Origin: an uncultured Clostridia bacterium
GTDB lineage: Bacteria > Bacillota > Clostridia > Christensenellales > Borkfalkiaceae
NCBI GenBank assembly: GCA_934271735.1
Contig: CAKQSB010000020.1
Coordinates: forward strand, 1-31,723
Direction of reading: 5' to 3'
DNA: 31,723 bases
In this document: positions 1 to 7,424 of the stretch, in pieces
Layout of the letters: the number at the start of each line of letters is the position of its first letter
Numbering within the stretch: the first letter of the stretch is position 1
Made by a program: the position numbers and the translations under genes
Notes under the pieces: model-generated
The model's database searches: none
Seen by the model: the letters and a program-made list of their open reading frames with translations, nothing else
What the model was told of the DNA's origin: nothing

Positions 1-116
1 AACTTTACCTTCAAGTGCTTTTCGATAATCTCCGAATATCTTTCGCACGTTTTCGTTTTAGACGAAGGCTCTATGTAATTCGCAAACCATACGTCCAACC
101 ATTCTTTGTATTTCAT
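1..116 (-). CDS. Tyrosine integrase, N-terminal part (cut by window edge)
   Basis: The first 38 codons of a site-specific tyrosine recombinase; the rest lies left of the window. The DNA is nearly identical to the start of the complete integrase at 26531-27423, so the product should be the same type of protein. The start ATG at 116 is preceded by an AAAGGAG ribosome binding site. Only the N-terminal SAM-like, arm-binding region is visible; the catalytic residues are outside. The gene reads away from the tRNA-Asn fragment at 439-494, the usual layout of an integrase beside its attachment site. It belongs to an element to the left of the one that fills this window. Confidence 0.85.
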   Translation of the reverse strand, partial: MKYKEWLDVWFANYIEPSSKTKTCERYSEIIEKHLKVK

Positions 117-372
117 TGAAAACTCCTTTCGATTTACTGTTATTATTATAATTTTTCTCACCGTAAATAGGAAATCACCCCTCGAAACGGCATAAAAAAA
201 GAGAGAACATTTATCCTTGTTCTCTCTTAAAAGATTTGTATTAAATTGTTGGTGTCAGGCGGGGATAAAAACAAAGTCGTCAGTTCAAGTCCTGTTTTTT
301 GAAAAATAGGTCAAAATGCAGCTCCTAAATTCAAATATTCCGCGAAGGGCGCGAACCACAAGATATGGTAAC

Positions 373-408
373 AAAAAAGCACAAGACCTACTAAATCTTG
401 TGCTTTTT
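373..408. terminator. Bidirectional rho-independent terminator at element end, copy A
   Basis: Arms AAAAGCACAAGA and TCTTGTGCTTTT pair over 12 bases around a 9-base loop and are flanked by A and T runs on both sides, so the hairpin could stop transcription in either direction. Downstream of the tRNA-Asn fragment on the minus strand it is preceded by a smaller TGTAG...CTACA hairpin (about 415-435). Confidence 0.7.
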
Positions 409-438
409 ATGTTTTGTAGCTTTTTCGTACTACAAAGA

Positions 439-494
439 TGGCTCCCCGAGTAGGGTTTGAACCTACGATCCTCCGGTTAACAGCCGGATGCTCT
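439..494 (-). repeat. tRNA-Asn 3'-end fragment (displaced attachment site)
   Basis: These 56 bases match the 3' part of the intact tRNA-Asn gene (31647-31702) with a single difference (GATCC against GACCC). They comprise the CCA end, acceptor 3' strand, T arm, variable loop and anticodon arm with GTT. The 5' part is missing: homology stops at GCTCT and unrelated AT-rich sequence follows. This is the pattern left when an element integrates at a tRNA 3' end, restores the gene on one side and displaces the original 3' end on the other. It is not a functional tRNA. The following bases 495-638 are AT-rich and show no gene. Confidence 0.85.
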
Positions 495-638
495 CGCATT
501 CGTTTAGGTTTGTTGGGGAAATAAAAACAGTTTAGCCTTATACCACTATAATGACTTTATTCGACTTTTATATATATTATACATATTTTTTCGCCAAAGT
601 CAAAGACCTGATCTTTATACCTCAACAAAGAAATCTTG

Positions 639-1615
639 CTACTTTTCTTCAAAAATTATTATCGGATTAGAATCATATGTTAACTCATTCCGATTTTCAC
701 TTCTTTGCAGAATTTCAAATCTTAAACTACTGTTTGCACTATGAATCCTTTCTACCCATTTAATAAAAAACTCATTATTAGGTTCTGAATATAAGATATT
801 AAATAATTCTTTACCTGCCATAGTGAGCAGGTAAATATTGTCAATTTGAAGTTTTATATTTCCGTCGGTTTTATTAGTAATCAACAACAATCTATCGTTA
901 GTCCAAAGGTTACGTCTTTGATCTTTGCAGTCAACCATATCTGAAACACTACAAAATGGCACCATTTGAATTAATCCACACCAATCTAATAAAAAATAAT
1001 CTTCTGTAGTAATATTAAATGATGTCATTAATTCCAAATCTGATGAAATCAAACATGTATCACCTCCAAAATTAATGACATAAGGCATAATTTTTTCAAA
1101 AGAAAGCGCCTCTTTTGTTGACATATTTCTTAATGTCTCCAACGTTCTTAGAGAAGTACTATTCGGGCTTGCAATCTCTTTTGATAAAATTTTACTCCAA
1201 ATCCTTTGAATAGCTTCGGAATCTATATCTTTTACTGCATCGAAAAAACGATAAATCCAAGTACTGTCAACGGACTCATCGGAGACTTCAGTTGAATTTT
1301 TAATATCTTCAGCCGTCATTTCAATTACACTTTCTATATTTTTTCTTGCCTTATGGCATTAAGATCCTTTCGTTGTTCAGCTCGCTGAAAAAGACTTTCG
1401 TCGCAACGACTAACATAAAGTTTTCCATCAGCATAAGATATGTTCATATCCGGGTTTTTTCTTATTATATCAATTTTTTTCTGATCGGCATATTCATCCG
1501 CATCCGCCTGTTTCTTTGTCCAGCGGGGGCCAAAAATTTTCTCAATAATACCACCCAATTTGCTTGCCGCTTTACTGCATTCTTTAGTTGTTTCCATGAT
1601 TGTTTCTGGATCCAT
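639..1615 (-). pseudogene. DUF2806-like protein, split by a one-base frameshift
   Basis: Two open frames belong to one gene. The upstream part starts at the ATG at 1615, which has an AGAGGTG ribosome binding site; its frame also runs a few codons further upstream to 1648 but lacks a site there. It ends at a TAG at 1334-1336. The downstream part (from 1338 to 639) continues the reading in another frame. One extra A in the run of six As at 1339-1344 would join them seamlessly (...RQEKN-IESVIEMTAED...) into a protein of about 325 residues. The downstream half has the WIYRFFDAV...IWSKILSKEI...SLRTLETL pattern I associate with DUF2806, an uncharacterised family. It is the third gene of the cassette that starts at 3348. 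The break could be a real mutation, a sequencing error in a homopolymer, or slippage. Confidence 0.65.
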
Positions 1616-1654
1616 ATCATTCACCTCTTTGCTTACATAGACAAACAAATTAAT

Positions 1655-2413
1655 TTACAACTCAATCGCATATACAGCAGCTAATCGCTTAAGTATATCT
1701 CCCTTTTCCCCTTTTATTTTAAGGCTTTTTAAATCTACGCCTTCTTGAAACATCGCATCAATAAACGCACTCATATCGGCTTTAATCGTTTCACTTAAAA
1801 CAACCGAATTTGCACCGGTAATTAATTGCGATAAGCGAAATATGTCGTTCTTGTGTTTGTTGATGTTTTTTGTATCAACATGTTCCCCTTTATTCTTTTT
1901 TTCTTTTAAGTCAAGCCACGCTTTAGCCTTAAAAGGTATTATATGAGTATAATTTAAAATTTGTATTCCATCTGCTTTCGTTAGCCCGCCTGTCAAAAAA
2001 TCATAATATTCATCATCCAATAAAATAGCAGACAGACTTGATATTTCGTCAGAAATATGTATCGGGGTCAACCGATCGGAATCGTCATATTCTAAAACAT
2101 GACTTCTCCTGGAAAACAATTCGATTTCTTTCGGAAACAAATCGTCTTTAGGGTTTTTAAATCTAAAAAATTCCGGTTCTCCGTTACTTTTCTCACGGAT
2201 TTCATAATCGCCGGCTTTAATAAATTCCCATATAGCACGCCCGAAAAGATTATCCATAGCTTCAACTATTAAAACAATGTCAAAATCAAGCGTTCCGCGA
2301 AAAGTCAAACCCGCGTCATCCAGCAATAGACCGCACGCAACGCCGCCAATTAAAGTATATTTCCCTTCGAAATCTTTAAAATACTCTTTAAACTTTTCTA
2401 TTCCTTTTACCAT
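1655..2413 (-). CDS. AbiEii-like nucleotidyltransferase (putative toxin)
   Basis: A 252-residue protein with a DNA-polymerase-beta-type nucleotidyltransferase signature: GG at residues 23-24, then TLDFDIV with T41, D43 and D45 as the likely metal-binding pair. This arrangement is typical of the AbiEii/AbiGii toxin superfamily and related small NTases; the exact substrate cannot be read from sequence. Its ATG overlaps the end of the upstream winged-helix gene by 7 bases, so the two are translationally coupled. A pair of DNA-binding antitoxin and NTase toxin fits abortive-infection modules such as AbiE, but the upstream partner is not a recognisable AbiEi. A non-toxic housekeeping NTase of mobile elements is the main alternative. 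Confidence 0.65.
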   Translation of the reverse strand: MVKGIEKFKEYFKDFEGKYTLIGGVACGLLLDDAGLTFRGTLDFDIVLIVEAMDNLFGRAIWEFIKAGDYEIREKSNGEPEFFRFKNPKDDLFPKEIELFSRRSHVLEYDDSDRLTPIHISDEISSLSAILLDDEYYDFLTGGLTKADGIQILNYTHIIPFKAKAWLDLKEKKNKGEHVDTKNINKHKNDIFRLSQLITGANSVVLSETIKADMSAFIDAMFQEGVDLKSLKIKGEKGDILKRLAAVYAIEL

Positions 2414-3348
2414 CCGTATTTACTCCTTAAACGCTCGATTTCCATTTGAACCCGCTCGTCTTCGTTATCTTTCAATGTTAAAATTAGAGAAATATCATCC
2501 ACCGTATTCCCATCGGCGAGCGTATCGGGATTATAACACCACTTTTCTATAGCCACCGCATCTCCGGAAAGGAAAGAGGCTTTCGTTGAAAAATTTTGAA
2601 CATCGAAACGAGTTCTGCGAGATATAGCGTAGCATTGATCTTGTTCTGTTGCGTTAATCATTGTTTTTTTACTTAAAGCATATATTCCCGATGCCAAATA
2701 TCTCGTCATAGAAATATTTTTGGATACATAAATTACTTTTTCAATCGGATTTATAAAAAATTTCTCCGCATTCTTAAGCAATTCTCCACCGTGATAATTC
2801 GGCACTATATATTTTCGTGGCCCATCTGTCTCTGCATTAAATAATCCGCAATCTATCAACGCTTTATAAGCTCGAGTTACAGACATAGTCGTATACCCCG
2901 TTTTTTCGGCCAAATTTGTTGCCGTAATTCTTTCTCCGTTATAAAACAAATATAAAAATATCAGTTGTGTTATCGGAGAAAACTTATCAATCTCCGTTAT
3001 CTCCTGAAATTTCTCTGTGAGAAATACTGCAAGAAACGGAAGATATATCTGCAAATTTTCGACTACAAACGGAATATGTTCTTTTATCAGCTTTTCTCTC
3101 TGATATCGCGTTATGCTTTTAAGTTGTAAAACAACTTGCATTTTTGTTATTTGTTTTATCTTCTGATATTGCTTTTTATACGCAGGTAAAGAAAACTCAA
3201 CCGGCTCAACAAACAAACATTGCAAATTCTCTATGCTGTACTTTTGATAGACGTAATTATTTAAAAGATATTGAGGCATTTCCGATGGCGGCGTAAATGT
3301 TTCTTTTTGAATATTACAACCAAGAATTGCCCTTATAAACTGCTCCAT
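2407..3348 (-). CDS. Winged-helix protein, putative antitoxin/regulator of the NTase
   Basis: A 313-residue protein. A MarR-like winged helix-turn-helix spans about residues 126-172 (SPITQLIFLYLFYNGERITA followed by LAEKTGYTTMSVTRAYKALI). The N-terminal and C-terminal thirds are not recognised; the C-terminal part resembles the mixed alpha/beta regions found beside NTase partners. The start ATG at 3348 has an AAGGTG ribosome binding site. It is the first gene of the cassette and its promoter carries an inverted repeat between -35 and -10, as expected for autorepression by an antitoxin. It ends inside the start of the NTase gene. Function as antitoxin is inferred from position and the DNA-binding domain. 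Confidence 0.6.
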   Translation of the reverse strand: MEQFIRAILGCNIQKETFTPPSEMPQYLLNNYVYQKYSIENLQCLFVEPVEFSLPAYKKQYQKIKQITKMQVVLQLKSITRYQREKLIKEHIPFVVENLQIYLPFLAVFLTEKFQEITEIDKFSPITQLIFLYLFYNGERITATNLAEKTGYTTMSVTRAYKALIDCGLFNAETDGPRKYIVPNYHGGELLKNAEKFFINPIEKVIYVSKNISMTRYLASGIYALSKKTMINATEQDQCYAISRRTRFDVQNFSTKASFLSGDAVAIEKWCYNPDTLADGNTVDDISLILTLKDNEDERVQMEIERLRSKYGW

Positions 3349-3377
3349 AAACGCACCTTAATAACACTGTTTTTTAC

Positions 3378-3419
3378 ATTATAACATTGAAATGTTAATC
3401 TGTCAATAATTATGTTATA
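3378..3419 (-). promoter_or_regulatory. Promoter and operator of the wHTH-NTase cassette
   Basis: On the minus strand a perfect TTGACA (3401-3406) and TATAAT (3378-3383) are 17 bases apart. The spacer holds the inverted repeat TAACATT-GA-AATGTTA (plus strand 3382-3397), so a bound protein would block RNA polymerase. A further half-site, TATAACATAA on the minus strand, lies just upstream at 3410-3419. This is the expected layout for autoregulation by the first gene. Confidence 0.8.
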
Positions 3420-3433
3420 CTTTTTCTCTATAC

Positions 3434-3563
3434 AATAAAAAAGACCTTATAAAACTATTCTTTTATACAGGCATTCTAATCACTTCTTTCAGTTAAACAA
3501 ATGCAAAACTTTGTCATCTATTTTGGACATTTTGTAGCAATGCAAGGTTTTGTCTACTATTTT
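3434..3563. other. Gap between sRNA and cassette promoter: direct repeats and weak terminator
   Basis: Two 24-base direct repeats, 3501-3524 and 3540-3563, agree at 19 positions (ATGCAA...TTTGTC...CTATTTT). Nearer the cassette, TATAAAA-GAATAG-TTTTATA (3448-3467) followed on the minus strand by a T run could be a weak terminator. I see no credible gene between 3420 and 3661. Confidence 0.4.
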
Positions 3564-3660
3564 TCAATCATATAATGTTTTTCTAAATGTGCTAACTTAT
3601 CCAATAATCACGATTTCAAAACAAACAATATATCTTTACTTAATATATCTTTACTTTCTA

Positions 3661-3789
3661 AAAAGAATACCCCTCGCTTATGCAAGGGGTACAGTCTTCA
3701 ACCGAGATTTCTTTAAGGTGTTACTCTTACACCACATCTTCTATTAGAATTTCTTTTTAAGGTGCTATCCTTGCACCTATCTTCTCGAC
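3661..3789 (-). ncRNA. Small RNA of tandem hairpin repeats, type III antitoxin-like
   Basis: A strong promoter (3796-3824) should start a transcript near 3789. It contains two units of 42-43 bases, each beginning GAAGAT: the first with hairpin GGTGC-AAGGATA-GCACC (3761-3777), the second with GGTGT-AAGAGTA-ACACC (3716-3732), both followed by TTAAA(AA)GAAAT. A third GAAGA start leads into CCCCTTGC-ATAA-GCGAGGGG and a T run, an intrinsic terminator at about 3662-3690. A short tandem-repeat RNA with its own promoter and terminator is the layout of type III toxin-antitoxin antitoxin RNAs (ToxI/AntQ type), whose repeats are about 35-45 bases. No ToxN/AbiQ-like gene follows, so the identity is tentative; the transcription unit itself is well supported. 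Confidence 0.6.
3662..3690 (-). terminator. Rho-independent terminator of the repeat RNA
   Basis: CCCCTTGC and GCGAGGGG (with wobble pairs) form a stem with an ATAA loop, followed on the minus strand by TATTCTTTTT. It would end the small RNA before the promoter of the wHTH-NTase cassette. Confidence 0.75.
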
Positions 3790-3795
3790 ACCATC

Positions 3796-3824
3796 ATTAT
3801 ATGCCTTTTTCTCTAAATTGTCAA
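3796..3824 (-). promoter_or_regulatory. Promoter of the repeat RNA
   Basis: On the minus strand a perfect TTGACA (3819-3824) and a perfect TATAAT (3796-3801) are separated by exactly 17 bases. No ribosome binding site plus open frame follows, so the product is RNA. Confidence 0.85.
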
Positions 3825-4050
3825 TAAATCTGATATTTTTTCATTGATCTTTTTTTTAGAAACTGCTCGATTTTCCAACCTCAGTTGAACAAAAAAACAG
3901 GAATGATTTCTTAACTTTTCACAACTCATTGGCAAGGCTACAATTTTTTTATATTTGTTTCCGAATTTTTTGCCTTTTGAGGCGTTTGGTTGTAGCACAG
4001 AGAAAAACGAAAGTCAACGGGAAAAATTAACGCTTAAAATTAGAAAATAA

Positions 4051-4104
4051 AAAACAACAGGGTCATACTCGACTAAAATCGGGTTTAACTCTGTTTTTCT
4101 TTTA
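4051..4104. terminator. Two-stem hairpin terminator, probably bidirectional
   Basis: An outer stem AACAGGGT/ACTCTGTT (4056-4063 with 4088-4095) encloses an inner stem ACTCGA/TCGGGT. A T-rich tract follows on the plus strand and an A-rich tract precedes it, so it can work both ways. No gene in 3825-4050 is clearly served by it; a 61-codon minus-strand frame there lacks coding character. Confidence 0.5.
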
Positions 4105-4324
4105 CTCAAAAATTACCACCACGTCCATTTCCCCGTTTTATGCGTTAATTTATTCCTTTATCGTTGACTTACGTTTTGTCTATACAAAACAATATATTTC
4201 AAATTTTTCTCGGTGCTACTGTCCCCGTGCCGAAAAAGCGAAAAAAATCGGAGGTATTCCAAAAAATGAAAAAAGTAGTTTTCTCAATCACAAACGTAGC
4301 CATTAGAAAGCCATATTCATTAAG

Positions 4325-4430
4325 TTTTAACGGCGCAAAATTTGTAAAATCAGCGTTAAACTCGCTTATAATACGGCAAGTATTATCGCGTTCGTTTGCC
4401 TTGATTTTCCTAAATTTTTCGCCGTTAAAA
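4325..4430. repeat. Long imperfect palindrome 1 (106 bases)
   Basis: End arms TTTTAACGGCGCAAAATTT (4325-4343) and its complement at 4412-4430 differ at one position in 19. Inside lie a second pair AAAATCA/TGATTTT and a central ATAATAC-GGCAA-GTATTAT, so nearly the whole segment folds on itself. Frames on both strands stay partly open through it, including one at 4266-4445 preceded by GGAGG, but the palindrome explains this better than a gene does. It resembles a MITE-like hairpin element. Confidence 0.7.
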
Positions 4431-4442
4431 TGCAGAGCACCT

Positions 4443-4546
4443 TAAAGCCGTATTTTTTAGACAATTTTGGCGAAGATTTGCGCCGATGTATACAAATACT
4501 TCAAGCAAAAATTTGTCGAAAATGGCAAAAAAGACGGCTTTAATGC
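4443..4546. repeat. Long imperfect palindrome 2 (about 104 bases)
   Basis: End arms TTAAAGCCGTATTTTTT (from 4443) and AAAAAAGACGGCTTTAA (to 4546) pair with one mismatch; the middle is GTAT-ACAA-ATAC with further partial pairing between. It starts 12 bases after palindrome 1 and has the same size and a related arm, so the two are probably diverged copies of one hairpin element. Confidence 0.6.
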
Positions 4547-4567
4547 TTGATAAATATGACTTACTAA

Positions 4568-4759
4568 TGGCTAAGTAAATCGGATAAAAAATTATCCGGT
4601 TTCGGTTACCTTGCAGAAGGTAATTTACTCTGTCCTTGCAATGCTAAAAACAACAAGCCGTATATCCGTATTTTCAATGACGTCGAAAAGCGTTGTCGCA
4701 AAATAAACGAAAAAACAGATGAATTTCAAGGTTACAAAAAGTCAAAATGCAGCTCCTGA
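4568..4759 (+). pseudogene. Remnant of an unrecognised gene
   Basis: A 64-codon open frame without a start, reading KLSGFGYLAEGNLLCPC then KPYIRIFNDVEKRCRKIN. It looks protein-like in composition but runs into element-end copy B at 4741 and stops at 4757-4759 inside it, so it was probably truncated when that sequence arrived. I do not recognise the family. A perfect CGGATAA-AAAA-TTATCCG hairpin (4581-4598) lies in its first codons. Confidence 0.3.
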
Positions 4760-4868
4760 ATTCAAAGATTTCGCTCCATCCAAAAACACAATATATAGAT
4801 AACAAAAAACACAAGACCACTATATCTTGTGCTTTTTTGTTTTGTAGCTTTTTCGTACTACAAAGATG
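4741..4868. repeat. Element-end repeat, copy B (diverged)
   Basis: The segment follows the same order as copies A (310-443) and C (27616-27745). It begins GTCAAAATGCAGCTCC, contains a CACAAGA/TCTTGTG terminator hairpin (about 4809-4837), and ends with the conserved GTAGCTTTTTCGTACTAC then AAAGATGGCT. The middle has drifted and no integrase remains beside it. It marks an old element boundary and its hairpin can terminate the glycan operon that ends at 4980. Confidence 0.8.
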
Positions 4869-4977
4869 GCTTTCTAATAACATATACTGTAGATTTGCCA
4901 AGTATCTGCAATTCGGGTAAGCCGCTGCCTGCGTAACGAATAAAATCATACCTTACATCAACGTAAACGACAGGTTT
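4858..4977 (-). pseudogene. Possible gene tail between GH2 and copy B
   Basis: Reading minus after the GH2 stop, an open frame without start reads KPVVYVDVRYDFIRYAGSG then LPELQILGKSTVYVIRK before a TAG at 4858-4860 inside copy B. It looks more protein-like than random DNA but is short and unrecognised. It may be the end of a gene deleted at this junction. Confidence 0.2.
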
Positions 4978-4979
4978 AA

Positions 4980-7424
4980 TTATTCTTCCCATAAATCTGC
5001 GTAGGTTTTCAAGGTTATGTCCTGTTCGTTTATATTGTTCGCCGTTTTTACGGTTATTTCTCTTTCATCGCCTGCTTCCATATCAAAATAATTGTCGGAA
5101 ATTTCAGGATTTGTTTCATATGGCGTATCAATAAAAACAAGCCTTGCAAATTTCTTCGCACGGATTTTTATCTTAAATTCCTTTTCGCCCGTTTTTTCCT
5201 TTTCAACAGCAATATCAGATACGAACGGCTTATTCTTCCATAAATCGTAAAAATAAATGCTTTTATCCTCTTCGCCACCGGAAATTTCAGCGTTCAGGTA
5301 TGCGTTCTTTATAGACGAATCGAACAAAATGTTTTTAACGATGTATTTTCCGCCTGCGGGAACGGTTATATTCTCGGTTTTTTCAAAATAAACCTCGCCG
5401 TTTAAGCTCTTGTGCGCATACGTTAATTTTAAGCTTACCGATGAAAGCTTATCGTTGCAAACGCAAAGATTAACTGTTTTGCCGCCGTAATAAAAGAATG
5501 TGTGAACGGGCTTGAACGCTGCCTTCTGAATATAGAAAACGGGTTTTTTCTCGCCGTAAAAATCTATAACCGACCACGTTCCGCATCCCCAGATATCGTT
5601 GAACATCCAGTTTAAAATTCCGTAACAACGGTCGCTTGCCCTCGCAAATTCTATCTCGGAACGCATTATTTCGAGGTGCACGGCCATAGACTTTTTAACA
5701 AATTTTTCAAGCGTGTCTATCTCTCCGAAAAGAGATGAAGCCATACGTTGTTCTTTCGTTATAAATGTCTCTTCCGGCGTTGCCGAATAAGGATTTAGCA
5801 TAAAATGCTCGTGCCACACCTCGTTTACTCCCCAAAGCTTATCATTCGGAATAAACTTTTTAATACTTCTTATTCTGCAAGGACCTAAAATCGCGCATTC
5901 CGTCGTGAACGGGCTTAAATTTGTCGCGAGATATTCTCTGTAATCGCAGATACGGTCGTCGATAAGCGCAGGATCGTAACACGAGGTGTGAAGATCGCCC
6001 GAGGAGTAATCCATATCGATATCCGTTCTGCTGTGCGGACTGTTGGGAACGTAAACGCTTTGTCTCGTGAGCTTGTCGTGAAGCCCGCGAAGCATTACCT
6101 CCCATACATATTCGCCGTACTGCGGACCTTTGCAATCGAGAAATTTTCTCCTCTCGTTTCCGCCGCACCACAAAACGACGGACGGATGATTTCTTAGCCG
6201 TTTAAGCTGATACTCCGCCTCTTTATATACGGTTTTCCTGAAATCCGGCATATCGTCGGGAAGGTCGGAACAAGCGAACATGAAGTCCTGCCAGACCATT
6301 ACACCCTTTTCGTCGCAAAGTTTATAGAAAATATCGTTTTCGTATAAACCCCCGCCCCAGACTCTTAAAATATTATAGTTTGCTTCCTTTGCAGCCGACA
6401 AAAGGTGCCTGTAGGTTTCGTCCTTTATCGTTCCCGTCATATTGCTTGCAGGAACCCAGTTCGACCCCTTGCAGAAAACATCCGTACCGTTCACGTTTAT
6501 AATGAACGATAACGATTTTTCGTCAAGCGGACGTTCGACGATCTTTACCTCTCTGAAAGCAAATTTTCCCGACTTTTCGTCCACGACTTTATCGCCGCGG
6601 AAAAGCTCGAGTTTATACGAATAGAGATTCTGCTCGCCGTAACCGTTCGGGTACCAGAGCTTTACGTTTTTTACGAAAACGTTTTGCATAACGAACTGAC
6701 CTTCGCATTTAAGCTTAACCTCATACGCGCCCGAAAAATCACCGTCGGGGTTTTTCGTAACCGAAAGTTTCAAAGAATACTCTTCGGGTTTATACTTAAA
6801 CTTATCGTTAAGTTTCGTTATAAAATTCGCATTACCGAAAATATCCGTCGTAATTTCGGTTTCGATTATTTCATCGTCGTCGAAAAACGAAAGCTCGACG
6901 GGGCGATAAATTCCGTACCCGGGGAAATCGGGCGCCCAATCCCACATAAAATGACAGGCGGGCTTACGGAAGAAAATTCTGGTCGGGTGAAAAATACTCA
7001 TATATTTTTCGTTCGGCTTCGAGTTATAAACCTCGTAAGGCGATTTCATTTTTACCGTGAGCGAATTTTCGCCGACTTTGAGTTTTTCCTTTACGTTAAA
7101 CGCGAAAGGAACGTACATACTGTCCGTTTCGCCTATTTTTTCGCCGTTTAAAAACACCTCGGAAAAGGTATCTATACCGTTAAAAACAAGTTCCGCGTGA
7201 GGAAAATCGAGGTCGCGCTCGTCCACGCCGAAAGAAACGGAATAATCCCACGGAGATTCCAGAATCCACCTCGAATCTTTGAAATTCACTCCGAAAAGAG
7301 GGTCGTCTATCCTGCCTGCAAGATATAAATCGTTAGTTATATCGCCCGGAACGTTCGATTTGTATTTTCCGTATTTTATATTTTCTATCGACCAGTTTTT
7401 GTCGATAATTCTGTTTTTTCTCAT
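4980..7424 (-). CDS. GH2 beta-mannosidase-like glycosidase
   Basis: An 814-residue cytoplasmic enzyme with the beta-mannosidase GH2 layout: N-terminal jelly-roll sugar-binding domain (about 1-180), Ig-like domain (about 185-295) and TIM barrel (about 296-640), then C-terminal beta domains. ILRVWGGGLYENDIFYKLCD (residues 352-371) and VMVWQDFMFAC are hallmark barrel motifs. The acid/base is E424 in NHPSVVLWCGGNE and the nucleophile is probably E509 in TTEC. NWMFNDIWGCGTWSVIDFYG closes the barrel. No signal peptide. It removes non-reducing beta-mannose, or a related sugar, from imported oligosaccharides. It is the last gene of the operon; its ATG overlaps the GH3 stop (ATGA). Other GH2 specificities, such as chitosanase-like, cannot be excluded. 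Confidence 0.85.
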   Translation of the reverse strand: MRKNRIIDKNWSIENIKYGKYKSNVPGDITNDLYLAGRIDDPLFGVNFKDSRWILESPWDYSVSFGVDERDLDFPHAELVFNGIDTFSEVFLNGEKIGETDSMYVPFAFNVKEKLKVGENSLTVKMKSPYEVYNSKPNEKYMSIFHPTRIFFRKPACHFMWDWAPDFPGYGIYRPVELSFFDDDEIIETEITTDIFGNANFITKLNDKFKYKPEEYSLKLSVTKNPDGDFSGAYEVKLKCEGQFVMQNVFVKNVKLWYPNGYGEQNLYSYKLELFRGDKVVDEKSGKFAFREVKIVERPLDEKSLSFIINVNGTDVFCKGSNWVPASNMTGTIKDETYRHLLSAAKEANYNILRVWGGGLYENDIFYKLCDEKGVMVWQDFMFACSDLPDDMPDFRKTVYKEAEYQLKRLRNHPSVVLWCGGNERRKFLDCKGPQYGEYVWEVMLRGLHDKLTRQSVYVPNSPHSRTDIDMDYSSGDLHTSCYDPALIDDRICDYREYLATNLSPFTTECAILGPCRIRSIKKFIPNDKLWGVNEVWHEHFMLNPYSATPEETFITKEQRMASSLFGEIDTLEKFVKKSMAVHLEIMRSEIEFARASDRCYGILNWMFNDIWGCGTWSVIDFYGEKKPVFYIQKAAFKPVHTFFYYGGKTVNLCVCNDKLSSVSLKLTYAHKSLNGEVYFEKTENITVPAGGKYIVKNILFDSSIKNAYLNAEISGGEEDKSIYFYDLWKNKPFVSDIAVEKEKTGEKEFKIKIRAKKFARLVFIDTPYETNPEISDNYFDMEAGDEREITVKTANNINEQDITLKTYADLWEE

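Larger units (their letters stand above)
1..440. repeat. Element-end repeat, copy A (direct repeat of 27309-27745)
   Basis: These 440 bases match 27309-27745 in the same orientation with roughly a dozen differences, including a 2-base indel in the AGAGAG stretch near 200-206. The repeat covers the integrase start, its upstream region, and a noncoding tail ending in the CACAAGA/TCTTGTG hairpin and the sequence GTAGC...CTACAAAGATG. In copy A this end abuts a tRNA-Asn fragment exactly; in copy C it abuts unrelated DNA. A third, diverged copy of the last 130 bases lies at 4741-4868. No gene is seen in 117-438 apart from these elements. Confidence 0.9.

Noticed and set aside
3662..3789. CRISPR array.
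   Set aside because: Only two to three units, each with its own hairpin sequence and variable repeat parts; no cas genes, and a terminator ends it. A structured RNA fits better.
3813..3998. A 61-codon minus-strand frame that could be a small basic protein or a type III toxin fragment.
   Set aside because: It lies upstream of the repeat RNA instead of downstream, has no clear ribosome binding site, and shows no ToxN/AbiQ-like pattern I can recognise.
4266..4445. A 59-codon plus-strand frame (MKKVVFSITN...) preceded by GGAGG.
   Set aside because: Most of it lies in palindrome 1, which also keeps a frame open on the other strand; no family is recognised and it ends without conserved features.
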